NCBI RefSeq assembly: GCF_029844725.1 | Contig: NZ_JAOCKJ010000001.1 | Span: forward strand, 186,001 to 250,000 | Origin: Pantoea sp. GD03673 | GTDB taxonomy: Bacteria; Pseudomonadota; Gammaproteobacteria; Enterobacterales; Enterobacteriaceae | Direction: 5' to 3' | Length of the DNA: 64,000 bases | In this document: piece after piece, positions 37,155 to 45,590 of the stretch | Layout: each line of letters starts with the position of its first letter | Numbering within the stretch: position 1 is the stretch's first letter | The notes under the pieces: model-generated | Told to the model about the DNA's origin: nothing | Database searches by the model: none | Seen by the model: the letters and a program-made list of their open reading frames with translations, nothing else | Made by a program: the position numbers and the translations under genes

Positions 37155-38514
37155 TGTGATCGATTTCCTGGTAAAAGATCTGCTGGGGCAGGCTTCGATT
37201 CTGATCGCTTTTATTGCGCTGATTGGTCTGCTACTGCAAAAAAAATCGGCCGGCAAGGTGATGGAAGGCACCTTTAAAACCCTGCTCGGCTTTTTAATTA
37301 TGATGGCGGGTATCAATATTATTGTGGGCACTCTGACGTTCCTCAATACCCTTTTTACCCACGGCTTTGGTATGCGCGGTTATATCACCGACGTGGCCGC
37401 CATTGCCGGGCTGGCTAACCGTGAACTGGGGTCTGAGGTGGCGCTGACGCTGCTGGTGATTTTTATCGTCAACATCATCATCGCGCGACTGACGCCGTTT
37501 AAGTACATCTTCCTGACCGGCCAGGCCTTGCTGTGGATGGCAACGATTGGCGCGGTGATTGGCTACAAAGCGGGGCTGACCGGCCTGCCGCTGATCCTCA
37601 CCGGCGGTATCTTTGGCGGGATTATGGCGGTTGTGATGCCCGCACTGGCGCAGCCGGTAGTGCGGCGCATCACCGACTCGGACGACGTGGCTCTGGGGCA
37701 TTTCTGCACCCTCGGTTATCTGGTCACGGCGGCGGTCGCTAAAGTGGCGGGTAAAGGATCGCGCTCCACCGAAGACCTTAAGCTACCCGATAACTTCAAA
37801 TTCCTGCAGGACACTTATCTGTCGATGGCGCTGGTGATGGTGCCGATGTATCTGATCCCCGCCGTGGCAGCCGGCCCGGCGTTCATTGCCCAATACAGCA
37901 ACGGCATGAACTACCTGATGTACGCCTTTATGCAGTCGATTCAGTTTGTCGCCGGGGTCTTCGTGCTTTACAGCGGTGTCCGCCTGCTGCTGAACGAACT
38001 GGTGCCAGCCTTCCGGGGGATCGCCATGCGCGTGGTGCCGGATGCGAAACCGGCGCTGGACTGCCCGGTGATGTTCCCGTATGCCCCGAACGCGGTAATT
38101 GTTGGCTTTCTCGCCACCACGCTTGGCTCCATCGTCGGCATGCTGGTTTTCCCGATGTTTGGTCTGGCGATGATCCTGCCTGGCCTGCTGACCAACTTCT
38201 TCGCGGGCGGTACCGCCGGAGTCTTCGGGAATGCCCTGGGCGGACGGCGCGGCGCAATGATCGGCGGCTTCGTCCACGGACTCTTTATCACCTTTCTGCC
38301 CGCCATCCTGGTGCCGATGCTGGAGAGCTACGGCTTCACCGGTGTGACCTTCAGTGATTCAGACGTCATCAGTACCGGCCTGGTGCTCGGTCATGCCTTC
38401 CAGAATAACTGGCTGTTTGTCGCCCTGTTTATTGTCTTTGTTACCGCGCTTGCCTGGTTTGTTAACGGCAAATCAACTAAACCTCAGGAGGAAAAAATCC
38501 ATGAAACTTTATAA
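37147..38514 (+). CDS. PTS enzyme IIC, UlaA (ascorbate) family
   Basis: A 455-residue membrane permease with about 11 hydrophobic segments, of the UlaA/SgaT type (FLVKDLLGQASILIAFIALI, LTPFKYIFLTGQALLWMATI, then NFFAGGTAGVFGNALGGRRG). UlaA-type permeases translocate and phosphorylate L-ascorbate; relatives take other polyols or sugars. The rest of the ascorbate pathway (UlaDEFG) is absent here, and a kinase and aldolase stand instead, so another substrate is likely. Overlaps the IIB gene by 8 bp and the aldolase gene by 14 bp. Confidence 0.88.
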   Translation: MNSVIDFLVKDLLGQASILIAFIALIGLLLQKKSAGKVMEGTFKTLLGFLIMMAGINIIVGTLTFLNTLFTHGFGMRGYITDVAAIAGLANRELGSEVALTLLVIFIVNIIIARLTPFKYIFLTGQALLWMATIGAVIGYKAGLTGLPLILTGGIFGGIMAVVMPALAQPVVRRITDSDDVALGHFCTLGYLVTAAVAKVAGKGSRSTEDLKLPDNFKFLQDTYLSMALVMVPMYLIPAVAAGPAFIAQYSNGMNYLMYAFMQSIQFVAGVFVLYSGVRLLLNELVPAFRGIAMRVVPDAKPALDCPVMFPYAPNAVIVGFLATTLGSIVGMLVFPMFGLAMILPGLLTNFFAGGTAGVFGNALGGRRGAMIGGFVHGLFITFLPAILVPMLESYGFTGVTFSDSDVISTGLVLGHAFQNNWLFVALFIVFVTALAWFVNGKSTKPQEEKIHETL

Positions 38515-39343
38515 TTTCGCCGAACTGTTACAGCTGGCTAAACAGCGAGACTTTAAAGCGGTCGGTTCGTTTAATCTTCACTGTCTGGAGATGTTGCCCG
38601 CCTATTTTAAAGCGGCAGAGAAAACCAACAGCCCGTTAATGATTCAGATCTCCACCGGCACGGCAAACTATCTGGGTCATAAGCTGCTGGTTGATGCCAT
38701 TAAATCACTGTCAGAAAGCAGGAATGTGCCTGCCTGTCTGCATCTCGATCATTGTTCAGATTTAACGTCGATTCAGACCGCCATTGATGCCGGATTCAGT
38801 TCTGTTATGTATGACGGCTCACACCTGCCCATTGACGAGAATATTGCGCATACCCGCCGGGTCATTGATATGGCGCGGCCACGCAATGTCTCGGTTGAGG
38901 CGGAGCTGGGTGCGATTGGCGGGTCGGAAGAGGGTAAATGCGTAGAGATGGAGGCCATAGCGTTTACGCCGGTAGAGGATGCGCGCCGCTTCGTTGAAGA
39001 GACCGGGGTGGACATGCTGGCGATCTCCATCGGCACCGTACACGGGCTATACAGCGGCAAAGCGCATATTCAGCATCAGCGGCTGGCGGATATTACAGCG
39101 GCAACGCATACGCCGCTGGTGCTGCACGGCGGCACCGGCGTCAGCGATGACGATATGCGGCTGGCAGTCAGCAGCGGCATCGAGAAGGTCAATGTCGGCA
39201 CCGAAATGAATGTGCAGTGGGTGGCACAGTGCAAATCCACCTTTGAGAAAGGCAAGGTTAATGACAGCGTGCGTAATTTCCTGGTACCGGCCAATGATGC
39301 GGTGACCAATGTACTGGTCGAAAAAATGCAGCTGTTCCGGTAA
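38501..39343 (+). CDS. Class II ketose-bisphosphate aldolase (KbaY/GatY/Fba family)
   Basis: A 280-residue zinc aldolase from ATG 38501 with a perfect AGGAGG before it. Motifs: zinc His and catalytic Asp in ACLHLDHCSDLTSIQTAIDA, Glu in VSVEAELGAIGGSEEG, His in IGTVHGLYSGKAHI, and His in LVLHGGTGVSDDDM. It should split a ketose 1,6-bisphosphate or ketose 1-phosphate to dihydroxyacetone phosphate and an aldehyde. With the upstream kinase this gives the lower half of a sugar pathway. Its start lies within the IIC gene end. Confidence 0.9.
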   Translation: MKLYNFAELLQLAKQRDFKAVGSFNLHCLEMLPAYFKAAEKTNSPLMIQISTGTANYLGHKLLVDAIKSLSESRNVPACLHLDHCSDLTSIQTAIDAGFSSVMYDGSHLPIDENIAHTRRVIDMARPRNVSVEAELGAIGGSEEGKCVEMEAIAFTPVEDARRFVEETGVDMLAISIGTVHGLYSGKAHIQHQRLADITAATHTPLVLHGGTGVSDDDMRLAVSSGIEKVNVGTEMNVQWVAQCKSTFEKGKVNDSVRNFLVPANDAVTNVLVEKMQLFR

Positions 39344-39435
39344 TGATCAGCGCCGCCATCATCGGTTTAGTGCGACGTCTCTTTAATTTTCTCTTTGTTT
39401 TAGCCACCCCACCATGATGCGGGGCAGGAGAGCCT

Positions 39436-39705
39436 ATGTTTGGATTCCTCAAAAAGTCTGCGGCTGTGGAGCACCCCAGCGATCAGCAGCAGGATTATCT
39501 GGCGCAATTAAGTCGCGAGAAAATAACGCAACTGGAGCAACAGCTGGCGATAAATCCGCGTGATGGCGACACGCAAAAACAATTAATGCTGGAATATAAC
39601 CGGGCATTAAGCCTGTTTGCGAAAAGCCGTCGTTACCGCAATGAAATTGATGCGCTGTTTGTCAAAATCGATGAACTACGCAATGTGGTGCGCCAGTCGA
39701 TTTAA
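39436..39705 (+). CDS. Small protein of unknown function in the PTS operon
   Basis: An 89-residue charged, helical protein (LAQLSREKITQLEQQLAINP, SLFAKSRRYRNEIDALFVKI). The C-terminal 50 residues look like a coiled coil; no membrane segment or signal. CAGGAGAG precedes ATG 39436 and the IIA gene follows 9 bp on, so it is a real member of the operon. I do not recognise a family; similar helical small proteins are not standard PTS parts. Confidence 0.6.
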   Translation: MFGFLKKSAAVEHPSDQQQDYLAQLSREKITQLEQQLAINPRDGDTQKQLMLEYNRALSLFAKSRRYRNEIDALFVKIDELRNVVRQSI

Positions 39706-39714
39706 GGAGAGCTG

Positions 39715-40152
39715 ATGACGATTAAGCAGTTATTGCAAGAGGCAAACGCTATTCAGATTGGGATCAACGCCACGGACTGGCGTCAGGTTATCGCGCTGGC
39801 CGCCCAACCGCTGGTCAGCGGCGGCTACCTGGATGCCACCTATCCTGATGCCGTGATCGCCAACACGCTGGCTCACGGCGCTTACTACGTGTTTGAGGAG
39901 GGGATCGCCATTCCCCATGCGCGACCGGAAGCGGGGGTGATTCGTGACTGTTTCAGTCTGATTCTGCTCACTGAGCCGATCGCGTTTGAGGGAAGTGATA
40001 AAGCGGACATTGTGATTATGTTTGGTGCCCGCGACAGCAATGCCCATATCGAAGAGGGGATCCGCGCGATTGTCTCGCTGCTGGAGGATGAGGAGACGCT
40101 GGTCAGATTACGTCAGGCCAGAAGCGTAGCGGAGGTCATCGACATTTTATGA
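39715..40152 (+). CDS. PTS enzyme IIA, UlaC/mannitol-fructose type
   Basis: A 145-residue IIA domain; the phosphorylated His68 lies in EEGIAIPHARPEAGV. The IVSLLEDEETLVRLRQARSV end is typical of the family. It supplies phosphate from HPr to the IIB encoded 2.5 kb upstream in the same operon. AGGAGAG precedes the ATG; the next gene overlaps by 4 bp. Confidence 0.9.
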   Translation: MTIKQLLQEANAIQIGINATDWRQVIALAAQPLVSGGYLDATYPDAVIANTLAHGAYYVFEEGIAIPHARPEAGVIRDCFSLILLTEPIAFEGSDKADIVIMFGARDSNAHIEEGIRAIVSLLEDEETLVRLRQARSVAEVIDIL

Positions 40153-40772
40153 CGCAAAACACACCGTTGAAACGCGTGGTACTGGTTAACGGCATCCCGG
40201 CGTCGGGCAAGAGCACGCTGACGCACGCGCTGTCACAGCACTTTGGCTGGCCGGTACTGACGCTCGACAGCCTGAAAGAGCCGTTCATGTCCTGTTTTGC
40301 GCCGGTCGATCGTCAGCGCAACCGGCAACTGGGCTGTGCGGCTTATCAGGCAATCTGGAATATTGTCGGGCAGGCACCCGCCAGTCAGATCTGGCTCATC
40401 GACGCCTGGTTCGGGTTCCAGCCGCGCACGCTGCTGGAGCAGGGACTGAAACAGGCAGGCGTGGCGGAGGTGCTGGAACTGTGGCTGAAAATCGCGCCGG
40501 ACATGGCGGTGGCGCGCTATCAGGCGCGGCTGTCGCAGCGGCTGCCGGGCCATCCGGGGGCTGAGTATCTGCCGGAGCTGCGCCAGCTGGCGCATCAGGC
40601 AAGGCCAATGGCGCTGGGAGCGGTGTTTGACGTTGACGCCTGCTGTCAGGATCACGCGGCCGTTGTCTCCTGGCTGCATCAACAACTGGCCAGAACCCGC
40701 TACACTTCAGCTCATCATCAGAAGCGTGAGGCGTTACAGGATGTCACCACCCCCTTATCTGCAAACCGGTGA
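40149..40772 (+). CDS. P-loop kinase-like protein at the end of the PTS operon
   Basis: A 207-residue protein with Walker A LVNGIPASGKSTLTHALSQH and Walker B-like IWLIDAWFG. The build (HFGWPVLTLDSLKEPFM, then ELWLKIAPDMAVARYQARL) resembles AAA-type small-molecule or zeta-toxin-like kinases. Translation is coupled to the IIA gene (ATGA overlap), so it may phosphorylate a sugar or intermediate of the pathway. The last 32 bp overlap the DCC-family gene. Confidence 0.75.
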   Translation: MTQNTPLKRVVLVNGIPASGKSTLTHALSQHFGWPVLTLDSLKEPFMSCFAPVDRQRNRQLGCAAYQAIWNIVGQAPASQIWLIDAWFGFQPRTLLEQGLKQAGVAEVLELWLKIAPDMAVARYQARLSQRLPGHPGAEYLPELRQLAHQARPMALGAVFDVDACCQDHAAVVSWLHQQLARTRYTSAHHQKREALQDVTTPLSANR

Positions 40773-41193
40773 AAGCGCCGTGCTCTATGACGGCGTCTGT
40801 AAACTGTGTAACGGCTGGGTTCAGTTCCTGCTCCGTCATCATCTGGCGCGGCAGGTCCGTTTTGCCTCGGTGCAGAGCGAGCAGGGCAAAGCGCTGCTGC
40901 GTTGGGCCGGACTGCCGGAAGAGAATGTCAGTACCATTGTCTATATTGCCGATAACCAGCACTGGCTGCGGGCACAGGCGGTCTTTCGCGTGATGCAGCA
41001 CCTGCCTGCACCCTGGCGCGGGCTGGCAGTGCTGCGCCACTTCCCGGATGCAATCAGTAATTTTGCCTATGACCGCATCGCCTTAAACCGCTATAAGCTG
41101 TTTGGCCGCTACAGCAGCCAGCACGCGATCCAGCCCGATTATCCTGGTCGATTTTTGCATCCGGTTGACCCGACTGAGACGGCTAAAGGCTAA
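40741..41193 (+). CDS. DCC-family thiol-disulfide oxidoreductase-like protein (DUF393)
   Basis: A 150-residue protein from ATG 40741 with the signature VLYDGVCKLCNGWVQFLLRH, the DxxCxxC motif of the DCC family, and YDRIALNRYKLFGR near the C-terminus. Function of the family is not firmly known; a thioredoxin-like fold is predicted. The upstream part of the longer ORF is the end of the kinase gene in another frame. Confidence 0.86.
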   Translation: MSPPPYLQTGESAVLYDGVCKLCNGWVQFLLRHHLARQVRFASVQSEQGKALLRWAGLPEENVSTIVYIADNQHWLRAQAVFRVMQHLPAPWRGLAVLRHFPDAISNFAYDRIALNRYKLFGRYSSQHAIQPDYPGRFLHPVDPTETAKG

Positions 41194-41631
41194 ATACCGT
41201 GCGCTGGCGGCTGGTCTTAATCAGTGCTGACCCGATAAACACATTCCAGCATTTGATCCTGTAAATAAACCTAAGGAGGAATTTTTTTATTGCAGGGAGA
41301 GCACAGACCAAAATAAAAAATAGCGAGTCTTTTTTAATCGAATTGCAATGAATGCTTGGTTAAAAGACGTTATCAGAAATTACTGATCAGACCTGCAGGG
41401 GTAATGACGCGCATGCGACATTCCTTGCGCCCCTGACTTATTATTGACAGGCGCACGCTCAATTGCTGCTTCATTGAAAAAACATTTTATTTAACCATTA
41501 ATCAGGCGGGTGATTTATTTTGATCTTCTTTTTCAGGGGTGGTATAAAAAACAGCGCTGCGCATGATTATTTCAGGATGAATTAACATCAGGGTTTACAA
41601 AATGGAAAAATTTATTTAAAGCGCAGTTGAA
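41194..41631. other. Intergenic AT-rich stretch with an orphan Shine-Dalgarno sequence
   Basis: TAAGGAGGA at 41272-41280 is a perfect anti-SD match, but no ATG or GTG follows; only an ATT at 41289 opens 20 codons to a TGA. A T-rich run separates them. Otherwise I see no gene or clear hairpin here. Confidence 0.4.
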
Positions 41632-41894
41632 AATGATTACAGGTGCGAAGGGGACTTTTGATCCCGTTTATGCGGGTGTCAGTATCCATGCAAGCCAGCA
41701 GGGCGATGGCGGCAAGCCAGGGTTTTGTGGGTACACGTCCAGCTGTCTGGATTCAGGGGCTATTATCAGCAATAACCCATGCGCATCAGGTATTTTGCAG
41801 GTGCTATACCCGGCTTTTTTGTGGATGTAGCAAGCGGTGTTGTCGCAGGCGTGCTAACGTGCGTTGCCAGCGGTAATGGAAATTTCAGGGAATA
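41632..41894 (+). pseudogene. Possible decayed small secreted peptide or bacteriocin gene
   Basis: From ATG 41632 one frame reads MITGAKGTFDPVYAGVSIHA, with CGYTSSC later, and stops at 41830. Near 41795 a second frame takes over with a Gly/Ala/Val-rich hydrophobic tail, GAIPGFFVDVASGVVAGVLT then CVASGNGNFRE, stopping 4 nt before the next small gene. A single frameshift would join them into one about 87-residue peptide. No family is recognised; the tail resembles class II microcin C-termini only in composition. Confidence 0.3.
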
Positions 41895-41897
41895 ACT

Positions 41898-42131
41898 ATG
41901 GCAGACGGTGTACGAGGCAGGGAAAAGAAAGCTAAAAACGCCTGTACTATACCTGGGGTGTTGTTAGCGAATGCTATGTTAACTTCAGTGAATCTTTTTC
42001 CTCAGGATGGATGGCTGGGTTTTATGCCCTATGACATTGCAAAATTTTTTGTGATTATATTTTGCGGCTACGGTGGCGTTTCACTTTTGAAGGATCTTTC
42101 CCTCTATTTTATGACAGGTTCACAGAAGTAA
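41898..42131 (+). CDS. Small membrane protein of unknown function (immunity-like size)
   Basis: A 77-residue protein with a basic N-terminus (MADGVRGREKKAKNA) and two hydrophobic segments (TIPGVLLANAMLTSVNLF; IAKFFVIIFCGYGGVSLLKD). AGGGA precedes the ATG and a terminator follows. It is AT-rich compared with neighbours. Phage holin or bacteriocin immunity protein are the two ideas the size and topology allow; neither is supported by motif. Confidence 0.5.
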   Translation: MADGVRGREKKAKNACTIPGVLLANAMLTSVNLFPQDGWLGFMPYDIAKFFVIIFCGYGGVSLLKDLSLYFMTGSQK

Positions 42132-42145
42132 ATCTCACACGGACA

Positions 42146-42168
42146 GGCTCGCTTCGGCGGGCCTTTTT
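42146..42168 (+). terminator. Terminator after the small membrane protein gene
   Basis: GGCTCGC/GCGGGCC stem (one G-T pair) with a TTCG loop and five T after it. Confidence 0.8.
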
Positions 42169-42281
42169 CAAAAAAATTAAAAAATGAAACTAACTCCCCT
42201 TTCTCTCTTTTAACAACTTCGCTGTAAAATTCGGGTATCCTGAAGGCTGGCTGAATCACCAAACGTGACACAAGAGGGGCT

Positions 42282-43181
42282 ATGCCGGTTAATTTCGATC
42301 TCAACGATCTCTATGCGTTTCGCGCGCTGGTGGAGTTCGGTAATTTTCGCCTGGCGGCGGAATCGATCTGCCTTTCACAGTCGGCGCTGAGCCGCCGCAT
42401 CGATAAGCTGGAAACCACGCTTGGGATCAAACTGTTTGAGCGGACCACACGCCGCGTTACGCTGACGCTGAAAGGGCATGCGTTTGCTCAGCGTTCGGAT
42501 AAGCTGCTGGCCGATTTTGAAGAGGTGATGGCCGATCTCAGTGAAGTGAGCTTAGCCCGCACCGGCCTGATTACCGTCGCCTGCGTGCCGTCCGCCGCCT
42601 ACTATTTTATGCCCAACATCATCCGGCTGTTTCAGGTGCGCTATCCAAAAGTGCGGGTCAAACTGGTCGATAGCAGTGCGGCTAACGTCTATGACGCGGT
42701 GATTGGCGGGCAGGCTGACTTTGGCATCAGTTTTTCCAGCCGTTCGCAGCCAGACGTGCATTTCCAGCCGCTGATGGACGACCCTTATGTGGCAGCCTGT
42801 CGGCGTGAGCACCCGATAGCAGGCAAAAAGAGTCTCAGCTGGCGTGAGTTTTATCAGTATGAGTGGGTCGGGCTGGATAAAACTTCCGGCAATCGCAACC
42901 TGCTGGATCAGGCATTGCATACGATCATGCCGGAGAAGCCTTGTGTCTGTGAAACCCGGCACGTTACCACCATGCTGGGGATGGTAGAGGCGGGGCTTGG
43001 CATTGCTGCCGTCCCCGCCATGTCGATGCCCGGCTACGATCATGCTCTGCTGATGGCGGTGCCGTTAACCGATCCACAGGTGAAACGCACCGTGGGCCTG
43101 CTGCGTAAAAATGGCCGGACGCTGTCACATATTGCCAGCGAACTGGAGAACCTGATCATTGAACAGTATCAGCGACTTTAA
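42282..43181 (+). CDS. LysR family transcriptional regulator
   Basis: A 299-residue LysR protein: N-terminal winged helix (LYAFRALVEFGNFRLAAESI, LSQSALSRRIDKLETTLGIK) and a periplasmic-binding-like effector domain. It converges with the solute-binding protein gene (26-bp overlap at the 3' ends) and is probably the regulator of that gene and the CitA-like symporter, although it is not divergent from them. Confidence 0.92.
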   Translation: MPVNFDLNDLYAFRALVEFGNFRLAAESICLSQSALSRRIDKLETTLGIKLFERTTRRVTLTLKGHAFAQRSDKLLADFEEVMADLSEVSLARTGLITVACVPSAAYYFMPNIIRLFQVRYPKVRVKLVDSSAANVYDAVIGGQADFGISFSSRSQPDVHFQPLMDDPYVAACRREHPIAGKKSLSWREFYQYEWVGLDKTSGNRNLLDQALHTIMPEKPCVCETRHVTTMLGMVEAGLGIAAVPAMSMPGYDHALLMAVPLTDPQVKRTVGLLRKNGRTLSHIASELENLIIEQYQRL

Positions 43182-43965
43182 CCGGTTCTGACGCCTTCAC
43201 GCTGTGCAGTCCGCTGGCGAGCACCGCCTGCTGTGCCGCAGGCGAGGCGAGCCAGTGCAGCAGCTTTGCCGCCTCATCCGGCTGCGCTGACCTGCGTACC
43301 ACCGCACCGGCGAAGCGGGTGGTGTATTGCAGCGTGTCCGGCAGTTCGCCAATAAAGGTAACGCCTGATACCGGCAGCAGTTCGCTGACCTGCTGAAACC
43401 CGATAGCGTATTTACCGGCTGCCACCTCGGAGGCCACAGGAATGCGCTCAACCCTGACCGCCTTCGCCTTAACCTGATCCTCAATGCCCAGTCGGCTGAA
43501 CAGCTGGCTGCTTACATATTTGCCGCTGGCGCTGTCTGAGTAGGCGATGGACGCGGCGTTCAGCAGGGCGGTGCGTAGTGCGCTTTCGCTGTTAATTTTA
43601 ACCGGCGCGGCTCCCTGTTTAATCACGGCACCGATGCGCGAGTCAGCCAGCTCAACCCGTGAACCTGGCAGCGTCGCACCCTGCTTTTGCAGATCACTTA
43701 ACGCATCGCCAACCATAATCACCACATCGGCGGGTTCACCGCGCGCCAGCCGGGCCGGAATGGCCTGTGGCGTCCTGCCCATTGACGGGCCAGCGACGGT
43801 TTTAAGGGTGATGCCCTCTTCTCTGGCGAAGCGGGGCGACAGGCTGTCCCAGGCTGCTTTAAACCCGCCGGAGATCATCACCGTCAGTTCTTTTGCCTGC
43901 GCCGTGGCACTGCCCGCCATGCTGAACAGCAGGGCAGCGCACAGCGACATCGTTTTCAGTTTCAT
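43156..43965 (-). CDS. Periplasmic substrate-binding protein, ModA-like
   Basis: A 269-residue secreted protein with signal peptide (MKLKTMSLCAALLFSMAGSA, then TAQAKE). Sequence such as LTVMISGGFKAAWDSLSPRF, ARGEPADVVIMVGDAL and SIAYSDSASGKYVSSQLFSR is that of the ModA/ferric-type II binding fold, but residues of true molybdate binding are not evident. It lies 10 bp downstream of an MFS symporter gene on the same strand and has no ABC partner nearby, so an MFS-associated or signalling role is suggested. Confidence 0.82.
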   Translation of the reverse strand: MKLKTMSLCAALLFSMAGSATAQAKELTVMISGGFKAAWDSLSPRFAREEGITLKTVAGPSMGRTPQAIPARLARGEPADVVIMVGDALSDLQKQGATLPGSRVELADSRIGAVIKQGAAPVKINSESALRTALLNAASIAYSDSASGKYVSSQLFSRLGIEDQVKAKAVRVERIPVASEVAAGKYAIGFQQVSELLPVSGVTFIGELPDTLQYTTRFAGAVVRRSAQPDEAAKLLHWLASPAAQQAVLASGLHSVKASEPVKVADTVQ

Positions 43966-43975
43966 TTTCTTTTCC

Positions 43976-45280
43976 TTAGCTCACGGTTTCACGGGCAGGT
44001 GAGACGGCACGGCGGGTGCGACGATAGAGGTAAAGCGTCGCGCCCAGGGCGCAGACAGCTGCAAAACTCATCCAGTAGCCCGGTGACGCTTTATCGCCGG
44101 TCAGCTCAATCAGGCCGGTTGACATTACCGGGGTGAAGCCGCCAAACAGCGCAGTTGCCAGACTGTAGGCCAGCGAGAAGCCTGCCACACGGACTTCCGC
44201 AGGCATGATTTCGGTCAGCGCCGGGATCATCGCGCCGTTGTAGAGGCCATAAATCATCGACAGCCACAGCAACACGCCCAGCATCATTGAGAAGCCCGGT
44301 GCGGCTGCCAGCAGGCTCAGGGCCGGATAGCTGGTGGCGATCGCCAGCAGGGTCATGGCGACCAGCACAGGTTTACGGCCAAAGCGGTCGGAGATCGCGC
44401 CGCCAATCGGCAGCCAGATGAAGTTGGATACCGCAACCAGCAAGGTCACCAGCAGGCTGTCTGAGGCACTCAGCAGCAGAACTTTCTTGCCAAAGGTCGG
44501 GGCGTAAACGGTAATCAGGTAAAACGCCGTCGTGGTCATCGCCACCATCAGCATCCCGGCAATCACCACCTGCCAGTTGGCCAGCAGGATGCGGAACACC
44601 TGTTTCACGTCAGGATGACTGCGGCGATTGCTGAACTCCTGAGTCTCTTCCAGCTTGCGACGCAGCACGAAAATAAACGGCACAATCAAACAGCCAAACA
44701 GGAAAGGAATGCGCCAGCCCCATTCGCGGATGGCACTCTCTTCCAGCACCGCATTGAGAATAAAGCCCATCGCCGCCGCCACCATAATCGCCACCTGCTG
44801 ACTGCCCGACTGCCAGCTGGTGTAGAAGCCCTTGCGGCCTGGCGTGGCGATCTCGGCCAGATAGACCGATACGCCGCCCAGCTCCGCACCGGCGGAGAAG
44901 CCCTGCAGCAGTCGGCCGATCAGCACCAGCAGCGGTGCCCACAGGCCAATGCTCTGGTAAGAGGGGATCAGCACAATCATAAAGGTGCCCGCCGCCATGA
45001 TGGAGAGCGTGACGATCAGCCCCTTACGACGACCGACCTTGTCGATGTACGCGCCCAGTACCACTGCGCCGATGGGCCGCATCAGGAAACCAGCGCCAAA
45101 TACGGCAAAGGTCATCATCAGTGAGGCGAATTCACTGCTGGCCGGGAAAAAGGTGTGGGCGATATAGGTGGCATAGAAACCGAACAGGAAGAAATCAAAC
45201 TGTTCGAGGAAATTGCCTGAGGTAACACGAAATATCGCGCCAATCCTGGCGCGGTGAGTCATGGGTGAGGTTGTCTGCAT
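43976..45280 (-). CDS. MFS citrate/tricarballylate-type proton symporter (CitA/TcuC family)
   Basis: A 434-residue 12-helix transporter very close in sequence to plasmid-borne Cit[21 protein letters not shown], the A-motif [33 protein letters not shown] and [20 protein letters not shown]. Expected to import citrate or a related tricarboxylate with protons. The next gene on the strand is a ModA-like binding protein. A weak CRP-like site (45493-45508) lies upstream between this gene and the divergent aldolase gene. Confidence 0.9.
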   Translation of the reverse strand: MQTTSPMTHRARIGAIFRVTSGNFLEQFDFFLFGFYATYIAHTFFPASSEFASLMMTFAVFGAGFLMRPIGAVVLGAYIDKVGRRKGLIVTLSIMAAGTFMIVLIPSYQSIGLWAPLLVLIGRLLQGFSAGAELGGVSVYLAEIATPGRKGFYTSWQSGSQQVAIMVAAAMGFILNAVLEESAIREWGWRIPFLFGCLIVPFIFVLRRKLEETQEFSNRRSHPDVKQVFRILLANWQVVIAGMLMVAMTTTAFYLITVYAPTFGKKVLLLSASDSLLVTLLVAVSNFIWLPIGGAISDRFGRKPVLVAMTLLAIATSYPALSLLAAAPGFSMMLGVLLWLSMIYGLYNGAMIPALTEIMPAEVRVAGFSLAYSLATALFGGFTPVMSTGLIELTGDKASPGYWMSFAAVCALGATLYLYRRTRRAVSPARETVS

Positions 45281-45590
45281 CAGTAACTCCAGTAAGGTAT
45301 GACGCTTTTTGCCGCGCCTGTCACTGAAGAGTGGATCACTGCCCGGCGCTAAATAAGTGCAAAAAGGACAATGATTAATGTGTTAACCGCATGATTGCCG
45401 TGCGTTATCAATAAAAATGCTTTTATTCAACGGGTTAAGTGGGTGGCTTGTTTTTTAAGCGTGTTAGCGGCTCTGAGGCGAGTTTGCGGAAATGTGACAG
45501 AATTCATAAGCGTGTTACGGGCTGGTGAGGTCGAAACCTCTCTGGCACCGGTGATTCTTACCGATCACCTTCGATAATCAGGAGCAGACC
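45281..45590. promoter_or_regulatory. Divergent control region with CRP-like site and AT inverted repeat
   Basis: TGTGACAGAATTCATA at 45493-45508 matches CRP consensus at nine of ten conserved bases. AATAAAA (45410-45416) and TTTTATT (45421-45427) form a short palindrome. No gene is seen. Confidence 0.45.

Noticed and set aside
45410..45427. AATAAAA/TTTTATT palindrome as a third KdgR box
   Set aside because: It lacks the GAAAC/GTTTC core of the two good boxes; kept only as an AT inverted repeat.
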